Source of the DNA: Mesorhizobium sp. M4B.F.Ca.ET.203.01.1.1
Lineage (GTDB): Bacteria > Pseudomonadota > Alphaproteobacteria > Rhizobiales > Rhizobiaceae
Direction of reading: 5' to 3'
Length of the DNA: 64,000 nucleotides
Assembly: GCF_004791025.1 (NCBI RefSeq)
Contig: NZ_SRUO01000001.1
Coordinates: 186,001 to 250,000 of the forward strand
A model generated the notes under the pieces. It searched no databases. It was not told where the DNA came from and saw only the letters and a program-made list of their open reading frames with translations. This document shows positions 41,799 to 49,588 of the stretch, piece after piece (the stretch's first letter is position 1; the number at the start of each line of letters is the position of its first letter). A program made the translations under genes and the position numbers.

Positions 41799-42293
41799 CT
41801 AGCGAAGATCGCGGCGCATGACAAGCGCGCCGGTCGGGCCGCGCTCGGGCGATCTGTAGTAGTTGGCGCGCTTGCCGACCTCACGGAAGCCGAGCCGCCG
41901 GTAGAGCGCGATGGCCGCGACATTGGTCTCATCGACCTCGAGGAACAGCGCCTCGGCGCGCTGCGCGTGCAATTCGCGCAGCACCGCGTCCATCAATTGC
42001 CAGCCAAGCCCCTGGCGGCGGTGGGAGCGGGCGACGGCTACGGTGAGAATCTCGCCCTCGCCTGCCGCCAGCCGCGCCAGCACGAAGCCGACCGGTGGCT
42101 TGCCGCCCTGTCCGGTTTCGCGCGCGGCATAGCCGAATACGGTGTCCTGTTCGAGCAAAGCCGCGAACTCGCCGTCGCTCCACGGCCGCACAAAGTCCTC
42201 CTGATGCAGCACCGAGACAGCCTCGCTGTCGGCAACCGTCAGCGGCTGAAGCGCATAGTCCCTGCGGCGCGGCTGAAAGAAGGGAATGCGCAT
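41799..42293 (-). CDS. rimI: Ribosomal-protein-alanine N-acetyltransferase
   Basis: GNAT enzyme that acetylates the N-terminal Ala of S18. The 164-residue protein has the acetyl-CoA motif VARSHRRQGLGWQLMDAV, then LFLEVDETNVAAIALYRRLGFREVGKRANYY, strongly RimI-like. Its start meets the tsaB stop at 42293, next to the palindromic repeat. The tsaB-rimI pairing is widely conserved. Confidence 0.93.
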   Translation of the reverse strand: MRIPFFQPRRRDYALQPLTVADSEAVSVLHQEDFVRPWSDGEFAALLEQDTVFGYAARETGQGGKPPVGFVLARLAAGEGEILTVAVARSHRRQGLGWQLMDAVLRELHAQRAEALFLEVDETNVAAIALYRRLGFREVGKRANYYRSPERGPTGALVMRRDLR

Positions 42294-43030
42294 CAGCTCT
42301 TTTTTCCTTCCGGACCATGATCTTGCCCAAAAACCGGGGCCCGCTTTTTGGGATCATGGTCCTGTCTTGGAAGAATGAAGCCGGCCTGCGGCCTGGCATC
42401 GGCGCCGCGCAGATAGAGCGGCTTGGGCTTGTCGCCCACGCCCTTTTCAGCGGCCAGCCGGGCATAGGCGGCGATGTCGGCGGTGGCGCCGGTCGGCCCG
42501 ATGTCGAAGGCGCGGCCGGCCGAGGCGGCGATCTTCTCCGCGGCGGTGCCGGCCAGCACGGTGGACGTCTCCACGGCAATGGCGGTGGCTTGCGCGAGCG
42601 TGGCCACCGCCGGACCGTAAGTCAAAACTAACGCTTTGTCATAGGCGGCAACATGGATCTCCTCGCGCCCGGCGTCGAGGGCGGCGAGCACGGCACGACC
42701 GGGAAAGAACTCGGCCGCCTCCGCCGCCAGGGCCTCGAGAGTGGTCACGCCGATTGCCGGGATCTTCAGCGCCAGCGCCAGGCCGCGCGCGGTGGAGACG
42801 CCGACGCGCAGGCCGGTGAAGGAGCCGGGCCCGACGGAGACGGCTATGGCGTCGAGGCCTGCGTAGCCCGTGCCGGCCGCTTTCAGCGCCGCGTCGATGA
42901 CCGCCATGAGATGCTCGGCATGGCCCTTGCCGAGGTCGAGCACCTGGCGGCCAAGCTCGCGCCCGGCCGCGGCGTCATAGACGCTGGCGGCGCAGAGAGT
43001 GGCGGCACAGTCGATGGCAAGCAGCTTCAT
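42293..43030 (-). CDS. tsaB: tRNA threonylcarbamoyladenosine biosynthesis protein TsaB
   Basis: Partner of TsaD in t6A37 formation. From the ATG at 43030 it is 245 residues, with the ASKHA-fold blocks LLAIDCAATLCAASV, AVSVGPGSFTGLRVGVSTARGLA and ALDAGREEIHVAAY. Residues 223-240 are encoded by a palindromic repeat (42312-42362). This gives a C-terminal tail with two copies of QDH-X-P at 223-227 and 236-240, the usual C-terminus being replaced or extended. The stop abuts rimI. Confidence 0.93.
   Translation of the reverse strand: MKLLAIDCAATLCAASVYDAAAGRELGRQVLDLGKGHAEHLMAVIDAALKAAGTGYAGLDAIAVSVGPGSFTGLRVGVSTARGLALALKIPAIGVTTLEALAAEAAEFFPGRAVLAALDAGREEIHVAAYDKALVLTYGPAVATLAQATAIAVETSTVLAGTAAEKIAASAGRAFDIGPTGATADIAAYARLAAEKGVGDKPKPLYLRGADARPQAGFILPRQDHDPKKRAPVFGQDHGPEGKKS
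42312..42362. repeat. AGCATGAT-type palindromic repeat inside the tsaB 3' end
   Basis: The outer arms GGACCATGATC (42312-42322) and GATCATGGTCC (42352-42362) are perfect reverse complements, and CCAAAAA pairs with TTTTTGG inside. It has the same architecture as the element at 47810-47858 and is related to 7565-7615. It is read in frame by tsaB. Confidence 0.8.
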
Positions 43031-43170
43031 GGTTCGCCGGTTAACGCCCTGGGTCGAAAAACAATTCCCTGTGCCCGCCACGGCCCGTCCCCGCAAGGGG
43101 CAAGGTGGATATTTGTTATGCGGCTTGGCATGGCCAGGGTCGGGAACGTCCCTTCAACGATTCGCGGTGG

Positions 43171-44286
43171 CTACGCCGGCTCTGCGATGCGCAGCATGTG
43201 ATTGTCCCAGACATAGTCGGGCTCGGAGCGCCTGGCGCCATTGTCCTCGACGATCTCGCCGGCGCCTGTGCTGGCGATGAAACCGGTGCCGTCGGGCGCC
43301 AGGCCGCAGACCTCGACCAGCGCCGTGGTGGCGACGACGTCGCCGCTGGCGGCGTCGATGACGGCGAGCGAGTTGCCCTCAGGCGAGGTGACGGCGACCG
43401 TGCCGGCAGCCGGATTGGCGGCGACCGAGCCGATATAGTTGCGGAAGCCCGCGAGCACGTCCTGCGGCATGTCGAGCAACTGCAGGTCCTTGCCGCGCGC
43501 CGCGCGGCCGATCAGCAGCGGCCGGTCGGCCGCCGGGCCGCGATACTGGCAGCCGAACCAGACCGTGCCGGCCTGGTCGCAATCCATGTGGCGGATCGAC
43601 AGCTGGTGGAGCGCCGACGGCAATTCGTGCTTTTCGATCAGATCGCCGGTGATGCGGTCGACCAGCACATAGGACGGTTTCATGGTGGCGATGTTGAGCT
43701 CGGCGCGGCCGTAGTCCGGATGGGTCTCGATGCCGCCATTGGCGACCGCGATCGTCCGGCCATCGCCGAGCAGAAGCAACTCATGCGGCCCCATGCCGTA
43801 GGTCGGGAATTCGCCGATGCGCTTGAAGCCCGAGCGCGCGTCATAGACGCCGACGACGCCGGCGGCATTGTCGAAATCATTCTCGGTGGCATAGAGCAGA
43901 GCGCCGTCGGGCGAGAAGACGCCGTGGCCGAAGAAATGCCGTCCGGCGACGCTGGCGATGGTCAGCGGCTTGTCGCGGCCGGTGTGGTCGAACACCACGG
44001 CAAAGGTGCCGGGCTGCCGGGCAAAGACCACAGAGCGCTTCGAGACCGGGTCGAAGGTGACGTCGTGGCCACGGTCGGGCAGGTCGATCGCATGCAGCAC
44101 ATCGCCTGCCTCGGACAGCACGGCGGCGCCATAGCTGCCGTCGCGCTTGACGAAGGCGGTGGCGAAGACCGCGTCGGCATCAAGCGTCTTCGCCCAGGCA
44201 CGCGGCGTCATCGCCGCCATGAAGCCGGCGCCGGCGGCCCTCAGGAAATCGCGACGGTCGAGCAGCGGCGTGCGTACCGCAGTCAT
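43171..44286 (-). CDS. Tat-exported DUF1513 beta-propeller-like protein
   Basis: The 371-residue protein has a twin-arginine signal (RRDFLRAAGAGF, Arg11-Arg12) and a body of repeated blade-like segments such as HGVFSPDGALLYATEND and YGMGPHELLLLGDGRTIAVANGGIETHP. DUF1513 proteins are periplasmic and commonly found next to imelysins and DUF1111 di-heme proteins. Function is unknown. It starts 4 bases from the second imelysin stop and is the last gene of the iron cluster. Confidence 0.85.
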   Translation of the reverse strand: MTAVRTPLLDRRDFLRAAGAGFMAAMTPRAWAKTLDADAVFATAFVKRDGSYGAAVLSEAGDVLHAIDLPDRGHDVTFDPVSKRSVVFARQPGTFAVVFDHTGRDKPLTIASVAGRHFFGHGVFSPDGALLYATENDFDNAAGVVGVYDARSGFKRIGEFPTYGMGPHELLLLGDGRTIAVANGGIETHPDYGRAELNIATMKPSYVLVDRITGDLIEKHELPSALHQLSIRHMDCDQAGTVWFGCQYRGPAADRPLLIGRAARGKDLQLLDMPQDVLAGFRNYIGSVAANPAAGTVAVTSPEGNSLAVIDAASGDVVATTALVEVCGLAPDGTGFIASTGAGEIVEDNGARRSEPDYVWDNHMLRIAEPA

Positions 44287-44289
44287 GGC

Positions 44290-45369
44290 TCAATCTCCGT
44301 CCAGGGACGAAAACCCGGCGGTGAGGCCGAACTCAGAGGTCAGCCTGGTGCCGATCAGGGTGGTCAGGCTGGAGGTGATAAGCGCGAAATGATCGAGCTT
44401 GCCGCGCAGCACCGGATCGGCGAGCGCCTTGTCGATCGGACCGGTGACGGATTTGGCGGTCGCGACGCCGTTGGCGAGCTGGATGTGGATGGACTCGGCC
44501 ATCCATTGCGCATCGGCCGGAAGCGCATCGCCAAGCTTCGAAGCCACGAACAGCGCATCGATACCGGACAAATTGCCGGCCAGGGAATTCGTCGTATTTT
44601 GCGAGCGCCAATAGATCGCCTGCCTGGGCTTGTCGCCTTCCGGCTTGCCGCCCAGGAACCCTTTGAGGCGCACGTCGCGGACCATCTCCAGCTCGTTGAT
44701 GAAGTCGCCGACAAGTTCGGTCACAGCTTCGGTGCCGTCGCGGTAGAGCGGGTTCTGCGGTCCCGGATTGGCCCAGAGTGCTGCAAATCCGTCGGGCTTC
44801 CTCCAGGCCTCGTCAACCTCGGCGGCCATGGTTTCGATATTGCCTGCGACGGCCGCGCCATAGCCGCAGCGATAGGGATCGTCCTTACCGGCAAGAGCGT
44901 CGCCGCCGTCGCCGTAAAGCACGAACTCGAGCGCGCCGAGTCCCTGCATGGCGACGCTCTTGCCCGCCAGCTGCGCCGGATCGCTGGCGGTTGAGTCCTT
45001 GCCGGCCAATGCCGCCTGCACCTGCTTCAGGCCGATACCCTTGCGGTCCGGCCAGTAGAGCATGCGCTCCAGCCGGTTGTTCTCCTTGATCGGCCCGAAA
45101 GCGATGATTTCAGCCGATGACCAGGCTTCGACCGTGGCCGAAAACTCGGCACGCGCCGCCTCGAGGCCGCTTTGCGACGGCGCATCGCAGAGCGCCCGCA
45201 CGGCCTTGGTCAAGCTGCCGGCATGGTCGCGCAGGTTGGCATAGGCAGGACGGATAAAACCATCGATCGCCCGCTGGATGACAGCGGAGGCCCTCACCTC
45301 AGCCGATGCCGGGGATGGGCCGACCATCGCCAGGGGAAGAAGGAGAGCAAACGCAAGACGCTTCGACAT
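44290..45369 (-). CDS. Imelysin family periplasmic protein with degenerate motif
   Basis: From the ATG at 45369 it is 359 residues with a signal peptide (KRLAFALLLPLAMVG, then SPASAEV). It matches imelysin (M75-like) helical proteins. The GxHxxE motif is degenerate: the aligned stretch reads GLGALEFVLYGDG, with Gly145 where His is expected and Glu148 kept. The start overlaps the upstream di-heme gene stop by one base (TGATG). Imelysin-like proteins include iron-regulated IrpA and the EfeO domain. It may bind metal differently or be a structural partner. Confidence 0.85.
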   Translation of the reverse strand: MSKRLAFALLLPLAMVGPSPASAEVRASAVIQRAIDGFIRPAYANLRDHAGSLTKAVRALCDAPSQSGLEAARAEFSATVEAWSSAEIIAFGPIKENNRLERMLYWPDRKGIGLKQVQAALAGKDSTASDPAQLAGKSVAMQGLGALEFVLYGDGGDALAGKDDPYRCGYGAAVAGNIETMAAEVDEAWRKPDGFAALWANPGPQNPLYRDGTEAVTELVGDFINELEMVRDVRLKGFLGGKPEGDKPRQAIYWRSQNTTNSLAGNLSGIDALFVASKLGDALPADAQWMAESIHIQLANGVATAKSVTGPIDKALADPVLRGKLDHFALITSSLTTLIGTRLTSEFGLTAGFSSLDGD

Positions 45370-46979
45370 CACAGGGACTCCAGGAATTTGACCAGCGCAT
45401 CGCGGTTCGCCGCATCGGCGGCGGCAAAGCGGTCGCGCGCCTTCTGCCCCTCGCCGCCATGCCAAAGGATCGCCTCGGCGAGGGTGCGGGCGCGCCCGTC
45501 ATGCAAGAAGAACATATTGCCGTTGACCGTTCCGGTCAGGCCGATGCCCCACAGCGGCGGTGTGCGCCATTCGCTGCCGGTCGCGTCGCCGACAGCCTGT
45601 CCATCGGCGAGACCCGGCCCCATGTCGTGCAGCAGGAAGTCGGAATAGGGCCAGATCAGCTGGAAGGCCTGCGCCTTGTTGGGCGTGCCGCGCAACGTGA
45701 CGAATTTCGGCGTGTGGCAGGAAATGCAGCCCATCTCGTAGAACTGCTTCTTGCCGGCGAGCACCTGGCTGTCGTCGATGTCGCGCCGGGCCGGCACGGC
45801 GAGGTTCTGCGAATAGAAGGTGACGAGGTCCATCACCGGCGGCGGCGCCTCGACCGGGCCGAGCCGCTGCTGCACGCCGTTCGGCATGGCCAAGCAGGCC
45901 TTTTCGGCCGCGGTGCAGTCGCCCCAATGCTTCGGCGCCTCCGGCGTCGAGATGCCGATGTCGCCGGCGAAAGCGTCCGCCGCCTGCTCGCGAATGGACG
46001 GCGTCTCAGCCTTCCAGCCGAAGCGGCCGAGCGTGAGCCCGCCGCTGGCGCCATCGCCCACGATGTTGGGACGGCCGGAAATGCCGTCGCCATCGCGGTC
46101 ATCCGGATCGGCGCGGGCGAGGATGTCGGCGGGCGCGATCTGCTCGATCAGGCCGAGGCCGATCATCGGCGGCGTCAGGCGCGGCGACAGCGTGGTACGC
46201 GGATCGAGCTGACCGTAGCCGAGGCCGTCGACGGAATAGCCCGGCTTGCGCAGTGAGACCACGGAGCCGCCGGCGAGCGTCACCTTCTCTTCCTGGTAGT
46301 CGACGCGCATGCGGCCTTCGCCCTTGAGGCCGGGAACCGCCAGCCCCTGCAATTGCGAGCCGTAGACCGGATCGGGGAAGTTCCGCAACTTGCGGGCGGC
46401 AAGCTCGGCTCTCTCTTCCTCGTTGCTTGCATCGCGCGCCAGGCGCAGGAACATCGAGGTGGTGCCGGCGCCGCCTTCCGGCGGCCGCCCGCGGCCGTCC
46501 TTCAGATGGCAGTTCTGGCAGGCGCGCTCGTTGAACAGCGGCCCAAGGCCGTCCGATGCCTGGGTCGAGGAGGGTGAGGACACCCAGTTCTTGCGGAAAA
46601 GCGCATTGCCGAGCCTGAAGGTGCCTTCTTCCTCGAAGGTGATGTTGGCGGAGGGCTGCGAGAAGGCGTCGCGGCTGACGTCCTTGCGCGACGTGCCGGC
46701 GCCACCCTGCATCAGCTCGAACGGCTCGGGTTTGGAGAAATCCGCGGTTGGCCTGGTGACGGCGATGACACGCGCCAGGTCCTTCGGCGCCAGATCGCTG
46801 CGCGCGGTGGCAAGGCCCGCGGGCAGCGGGTCTCCAGCCAGCGCCGAAGCGGTGGCCACCACGGCGGGAATGAAAGAAAGCCCGCGAACCAGCCAGGCCA
46901 GCGAGCTTTTCCTGGAAAGCGAGGAAGGCGAGCCTTCGGCCCGCAGCGAGCGGCGCTGGAAATCTAGGCGGCGCCGCAT
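45369..46979 (-). CDS. Di-heme DUF1111 family c-type cytochrome
   Basis: The 536-residue protein has an N-terminal hydrophobic segment after a basic stretch (LAWLVRGLSFIPAVVATASALA), consistent with export. It carries two heme c sites, CQNCH at 154-158 and CISCH at 418-422. The DUF1111 (di-heme oxidoreductase-like) blocks GLGPLFNERACQNC and GRFGWKAETPSIREQAADAF are present. It would be periplasmic and redox-active. It lies between bfr and the second imelysin. The older label thiol oxidoreductase is not supported by evidence here. Confidence 0.88.
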   Translation of the reverse strand: MRRRLDFQRRSLRAEGSPSSLSRKSSLAWLVRGLSFIPAVVATASALAGDPLPAGLATARSDLAPKDLARVIAVTRPTADFSKPEPFELMQGGAGTSRKDVSRDAFSQPSANITFEEEGTFRLGNALFRKNWVSSPSSTQASDGLGPLFNERACQNCHLKDGRGRPPEGGAGTTSMFLRLARDASNEEERAELAARKLRNFPDPVYGSQLQGLAVPGLKGEGRMRVDYQEEKVTLAGGSVVSLRKPGYSVDGLGYGQLDPRTTLSPRLTPPMIGLGLIEQIAPADILARADPDDRDGDGISGRPNIVGDGASGGLTLGRFGWKAETPSIREQAADAFAGDIGISTPEAPKHWGDCTAAEKACLAMPNGVQQRLGPVEAPPPVMDLVTFYSQNLAVPARRDIDDSQVLAGKKQFYEMGCISCHTPKFVTLRGTPNKAQAFQLIWPYSDFLLHDMGPGLADGQAVGDATGSEWRTPPLWGIGLTGTVNGNMFFLHDGRARTLAEAILWHGGEGQKARDRFAAADAANRDALVKFLESL

Positions 46980-46991
46980 TCCCGCATGTCC

Positions 46992-47477
46992 TTACTCCGC
47001 CTCGTTGGCCGAGTCGGCATTGAGCTGGCCGTATTTCTCCTCGCCGATCGAGGCGAGCAGGTCGAGCTGCGTCTCGAGGAAGTCGATGTGACCTTCCTCG
47101 TCGGCAAGCAGTTCCTCGAACAGTTTCATCGACACGTAGTCGCCGGCCTCCTGGCAGATCTCGCGCGAACGCTTGTAGGCGGTGCGCGCGTCATACTCGC
47201 CGGCAAGATCGGATTCGAGCACTTCCTTCACGTTCTGGCCGATGCGCAGCGGCGCAACTGACTGAAGGTTCGGATGCCCCTCGAGGAAGATGATGCGGGC
47301 CACCAGCCGGTCGGCATGCTGCATTTCCTCGATCGATTCCGCCCGTTCCTTCTTCGCCAGCTTGGTGTAGCCCCAGTCCTCGAGCAGCCGGTAATGGACC
47401 CAGTACTGATTGACGGCGCCCAGCTCCAGAAACAGGGCTTCGTTAAGCCGCTCGATGACCTGCGGTTCGCCTTTCAT
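46992..47477 (-). CDS. bfr: Bacterioferritin
   Basis: A 24-mer iron-storage protein with heme at the subunit interface. The 161-residue protein has the ferroxidase residues E18 ([11 protein letters not shown]), E51 and H54 (EEMQHADRL), then E in [11 protein letters not shown] and DEEGHIDF. M52 is the heme ligand. The start at 47477 gives the family N-terminus and overlaps bfd by 35 bases. It stores iron, with release helped by the Bfd ferredoxin encoded just upstream. Confidence 0.96.
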   Translation of the reverse strand: MKGEPQVIERLNEALFLELGAVNQYWVHYRLLEDWGYTKLAKKERAESIEEMQHADRLVARIIFLEGHPNLQSVAPLRIGQNVKEVLESDLAGEYDARTAYKRSREICQEAGDYVSMKLFEELLADEEGHIDFLETQLDLLASIGEEKYGQLNADSANEAE

Positions 47478-47754
47478 GGGTTCTGCTCCCGTATTGGCCG
47501 CGCAAGCCTCTGACGCGGTCCAGGTGTGAAACGATGTCGGCGCCGCTCGCCTCCGAACGGGCGTGGTAGTGCTCGGTGACCCGAATGATCGTTTCCACCA
47601 CATTTGGGAAGCAGCCGCAACAGCGACCGCGCTTGCGCATGGCATGGTAGACTTTCGCCGGCACGATCAGCTGCCAGGGATCCTCATCCAGCAGGCCGAC
47701 GATCGTCTGCTCGATCTCCTTCTCAGTGATGATGTTGCAATGGCAGATCAGCAT
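47443..47754 (-). CDS. bfd: Bacterioferritin-associated ferredoxin with C-terminal extension
   Basis: [2Fe-2S] protein that reduces Fe3+ in bacterioferritin for release. The 103-residue product begins [15 protein letters not shown], with C4 and C6, then [12 protein letters not shown], with C45, C46 and C48, giving the C-X-C...C-X2-C pattern. Bfd proteins are often about 65-75 residues. Here about 35 extra basic residues follow, and their coding end overlaps bfr by 35 bases. The gene follows the first imelysin after a palindromic repeat. Confidence 0.88.
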   Translation of the reverse strand: MLICHCNIITEKEIEQTIVGLLDEDPWQLIVPAKVYHAMRKRGRCCGCFPNVVETIIRVTEHYHARSEASGADIVSHLDRVRGLRGQYGSRTHERRTAGHRAA

Positions 47755-47809
47755 TCACTTGCCCTGGCTGACGGCGCCGCTCCGGCGCCGTTTGGCTTGT
47801 TTCTCATTC

Positions 47810-47858
47810 GAGCATGATCTTGTCCAAAAACCGACTACCCCTTTTGGGGATCATGCTC
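47810..47858. repeat. AGCATGAT-type palindromic repeat after the first imelysin
   Basis: The arms GAGCATGATC (47810-47819) and GATCATGCTC (47849-47858) are perfect reverse complements with CCAAAA / TTTTGG pairing inside. It lies between the imelysin stop (47864) and bfd, and might act as a stem-loop within the transcript. Confidence 0.8.
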
Positions 47859-47863
47859 GCGCC

Positions 47864-49156
47864 TTACTTGAACACCTTGTCCGGCGCGTCGAGGCTGTCG
47901 GAACCTTCGAAGGCGATGTCGTTGAGCTTCAGGGAGCCGACGGCGCGCTCGATCGACTTGGTCTGGTCGATCAGCGCATCGATCGCCGCCTGCACGGTGG
48001 CGTTGCCTTCGGCGTTGCCCTCGGCGATCTGCTGGTCATAGGCCTCGCCGGCGCGCGCGCGCGCCTTTATCGCCTCCATCCTGGCGACGGAGACGTCGAG
48101 CTTGTCCGACAGTTCCTTGCCGATCGCCGGGTCGGCGGCCTTGACCATGTCGGACACGGAAGGTCCGGAAACCACCGTGCCGTCGAGCCGCGTGTAGCTG
48201 GCATGGTAGGCGGCGCGGATGCCGACGGCGTCATAGAGGTGCGAGTTGTAGGTGTTGTCAGAGAAGCAGTCGTGCTCCTCTTCCGGATCATGCAGCAGCA
48301 GGCCGAGCTTCATGCGCTCGCCGGCGAGTTCGCCATAGGACAGCGAGCCCATGCCGGTGAAGATGGTCGAGATGCCGGCATTGGCGTCGCCATCGACCAG
48401 GTTCTTGCGGGCAGCGCCGCCTTCCTTCCAGTTGTCGACCATCTCCTGCAGGTCGGAGACCAAAAGGTCGCTCGCCGACTTCAGATATTCAGCGCGGCGG
48501 TTGCAATTGCCGCCGGTGCAGTTGGCGAGGTCATAGTCCGTGTAGGGTCGCTCGCCGGCGCCGGGACCGGTGCCGTGCAGATCCTGGCCCCAGAGCAAGA
48601 ACTCGATGGCGTGATAGCCGGTCGCGACATTGGCCTCGACGCCGCCAGCCTCCTGCAGCGTGCCGGACAGGAATTCCGGCGTCAGCTTCGAGGCGTCGAC
48701 CTTCTTGCCGTCGATCTCGATCTCCTTGTTGGCGATCACGTTGGCGGTATAGAGCGAATTGGTGTCGGACTCGCTGCCGTAGCTCTTGGCGACATAGTCG
48801 ATCAGGCCTTCGTCCAGCGGCCAGGAATTCACCTTGCCTTCCCAGTCGTCGACGATCTTGTTGCCGAAGCGGTAGACCTCGGTCTGCTGGTAGGGAACGC
48901 GCGATGCCTTCCAGGCTTCGCGGGCGGCGTTCAGCGTCTCCGCCGACGGCTTGGCGAGCAGCGCGTCGACGGCCTTGTCGAGCGCCTGCGCGGTGGTCAG
49001 CGAATCCTCGTATTTGGCGAGCGCGATGTCGGCATAGGTCTTGATGACCGCCTTGGCGTCGGTTGCGGCCTTGGCCGGCAGCACGAACACCGCAGCGGTC
49101 AGCGCGGCAGTCGCGCAGATAGCAGCGAGCCTGCCGCCATTACGTGCTGTCATCAT
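47864..49156 (-). CDS. Imelysin family iron-regulated periplasmic protein (IrpA-like)
   Basis: From the ATG at 49156 (a second ATG follows at once) it is 430 residues with a signal peptide (GRLAAICATAALTAAVFVLPAKA). The GxHxxE motif is intact as GYHAIEFLLWG, with G180, H182 and E185. LTTAQALDKAVDALL and WKASRVPYQQTEVYRFG are typical of IrpA/IcmP-type imelysins. It is the first gene of the iron cluster, about 250 bases downstream of a perfect ICE site. An extension to 49276 is open but would precede the signal peptide. Confidence 0.9.
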   Translation of the reverse strand: MMTARNGGRLAAICATAALTAAVFVLPAKAATDAKAVIKTYADIALAKYEDSLTTAQALDKAVDALLAKPSAETLNAAREAWKASRVPYQQTEVYRFGNKIVDDWEGKVNSWPLDEGLIDYVAKSYGSESDTNSLYTANVIANKEIEIDGKKVDASKLTPEFLSGTLQEAGGVEANVATGYHAIEFLLWGQDLHGTGPGAGERPYTDYDLANCTGGNCNRRAEYLKSASDLLVSDLQEMVDNWKEGGAARKNLVDGDANAGISTIFTGMGSLSYGELAGERMKLGLLLHDPEEEHDCFSDNTYNSHLYDAVGIRAAYHASYTRLDGTVVSGPSVSDMVKAADPAIGKELSDKLDVSVARMEAIKARARAGEAYDQQIAEGNAEGNATVQAAIDALIDQTKSIERAVGSLKLNDIAFEGSDSLDAPDKVFK

Positions 49157-49344
49157 CGTTCTCCAGTTCCTTGGGAATTCGCTAAAGGGCGCGCGTGCCA
49201 GCCCGCGCCGAGGCATGGGCATGCCGCCGGGCACAACATGGACCGCGCCGTTGCGCGGCTCGTGGAAGAAAGACACCGAAATGCCTCCAATCGAAAGGGT
49301 TCAAGGCCCAGACATCAAAGGGATGCGCTCGTCGCGCGAGCCCC

Positions 49345-49373
49345 CATAAAGCGGCGAAGGGGTTGGAAGTCAA
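49345..49373 (-). promoter_or_regulatory. Candidate promoter of the imelysin-bfr cluster
   Basis: On the minus strand, TTGACT (49373-49368) and TTTATG (49350-49345) are 17 bases apart, about 190 bases upstream of the imelysin start. The -10 match is weak. If correct, the ICE is about 35 bases upstream of the -35. The rest of the 49157-49588 gap has no gene that I can support. Confidence 0.35.
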
Positions 49374-49408
49374 CAGGCCTATCCAAGAAAATTCAATTGA
49401 AACAACTG

Positions 49409-49425
49409 TTTAGAATAATTCTAAA
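49409..49425. promoter_or_regulatory. Iron control element (ICE), Irr binding site
   Basis: TTTAGAA-TAA-TTCTAAA is a perfect 7-base inverted repeat with a 3-base spacer, extended by G and C at the ends (49408-49426). It matches the ICE consensus bound by Irr in Hyphomicrobiales. It lies between the imelysin cluster (-) and the flavoprotein gene at 49589 (+), so it could govern either or both. Confidence 0.8.
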
Positions 49426-49588
49426 CTGTAACTATCAACTTTAAGCCTTTGCCGACGCGACGTAATCGTGGAATGCGGCGATTGACAGGTGACCATTCCG
49501 GGTGCGACCCGGACCGGGGCGATTGCGGCGGCGGCAGACAATCGCCACCTGGCGGAAGATCCTAGATTTGAACGCAAAAAGGGCTGCG

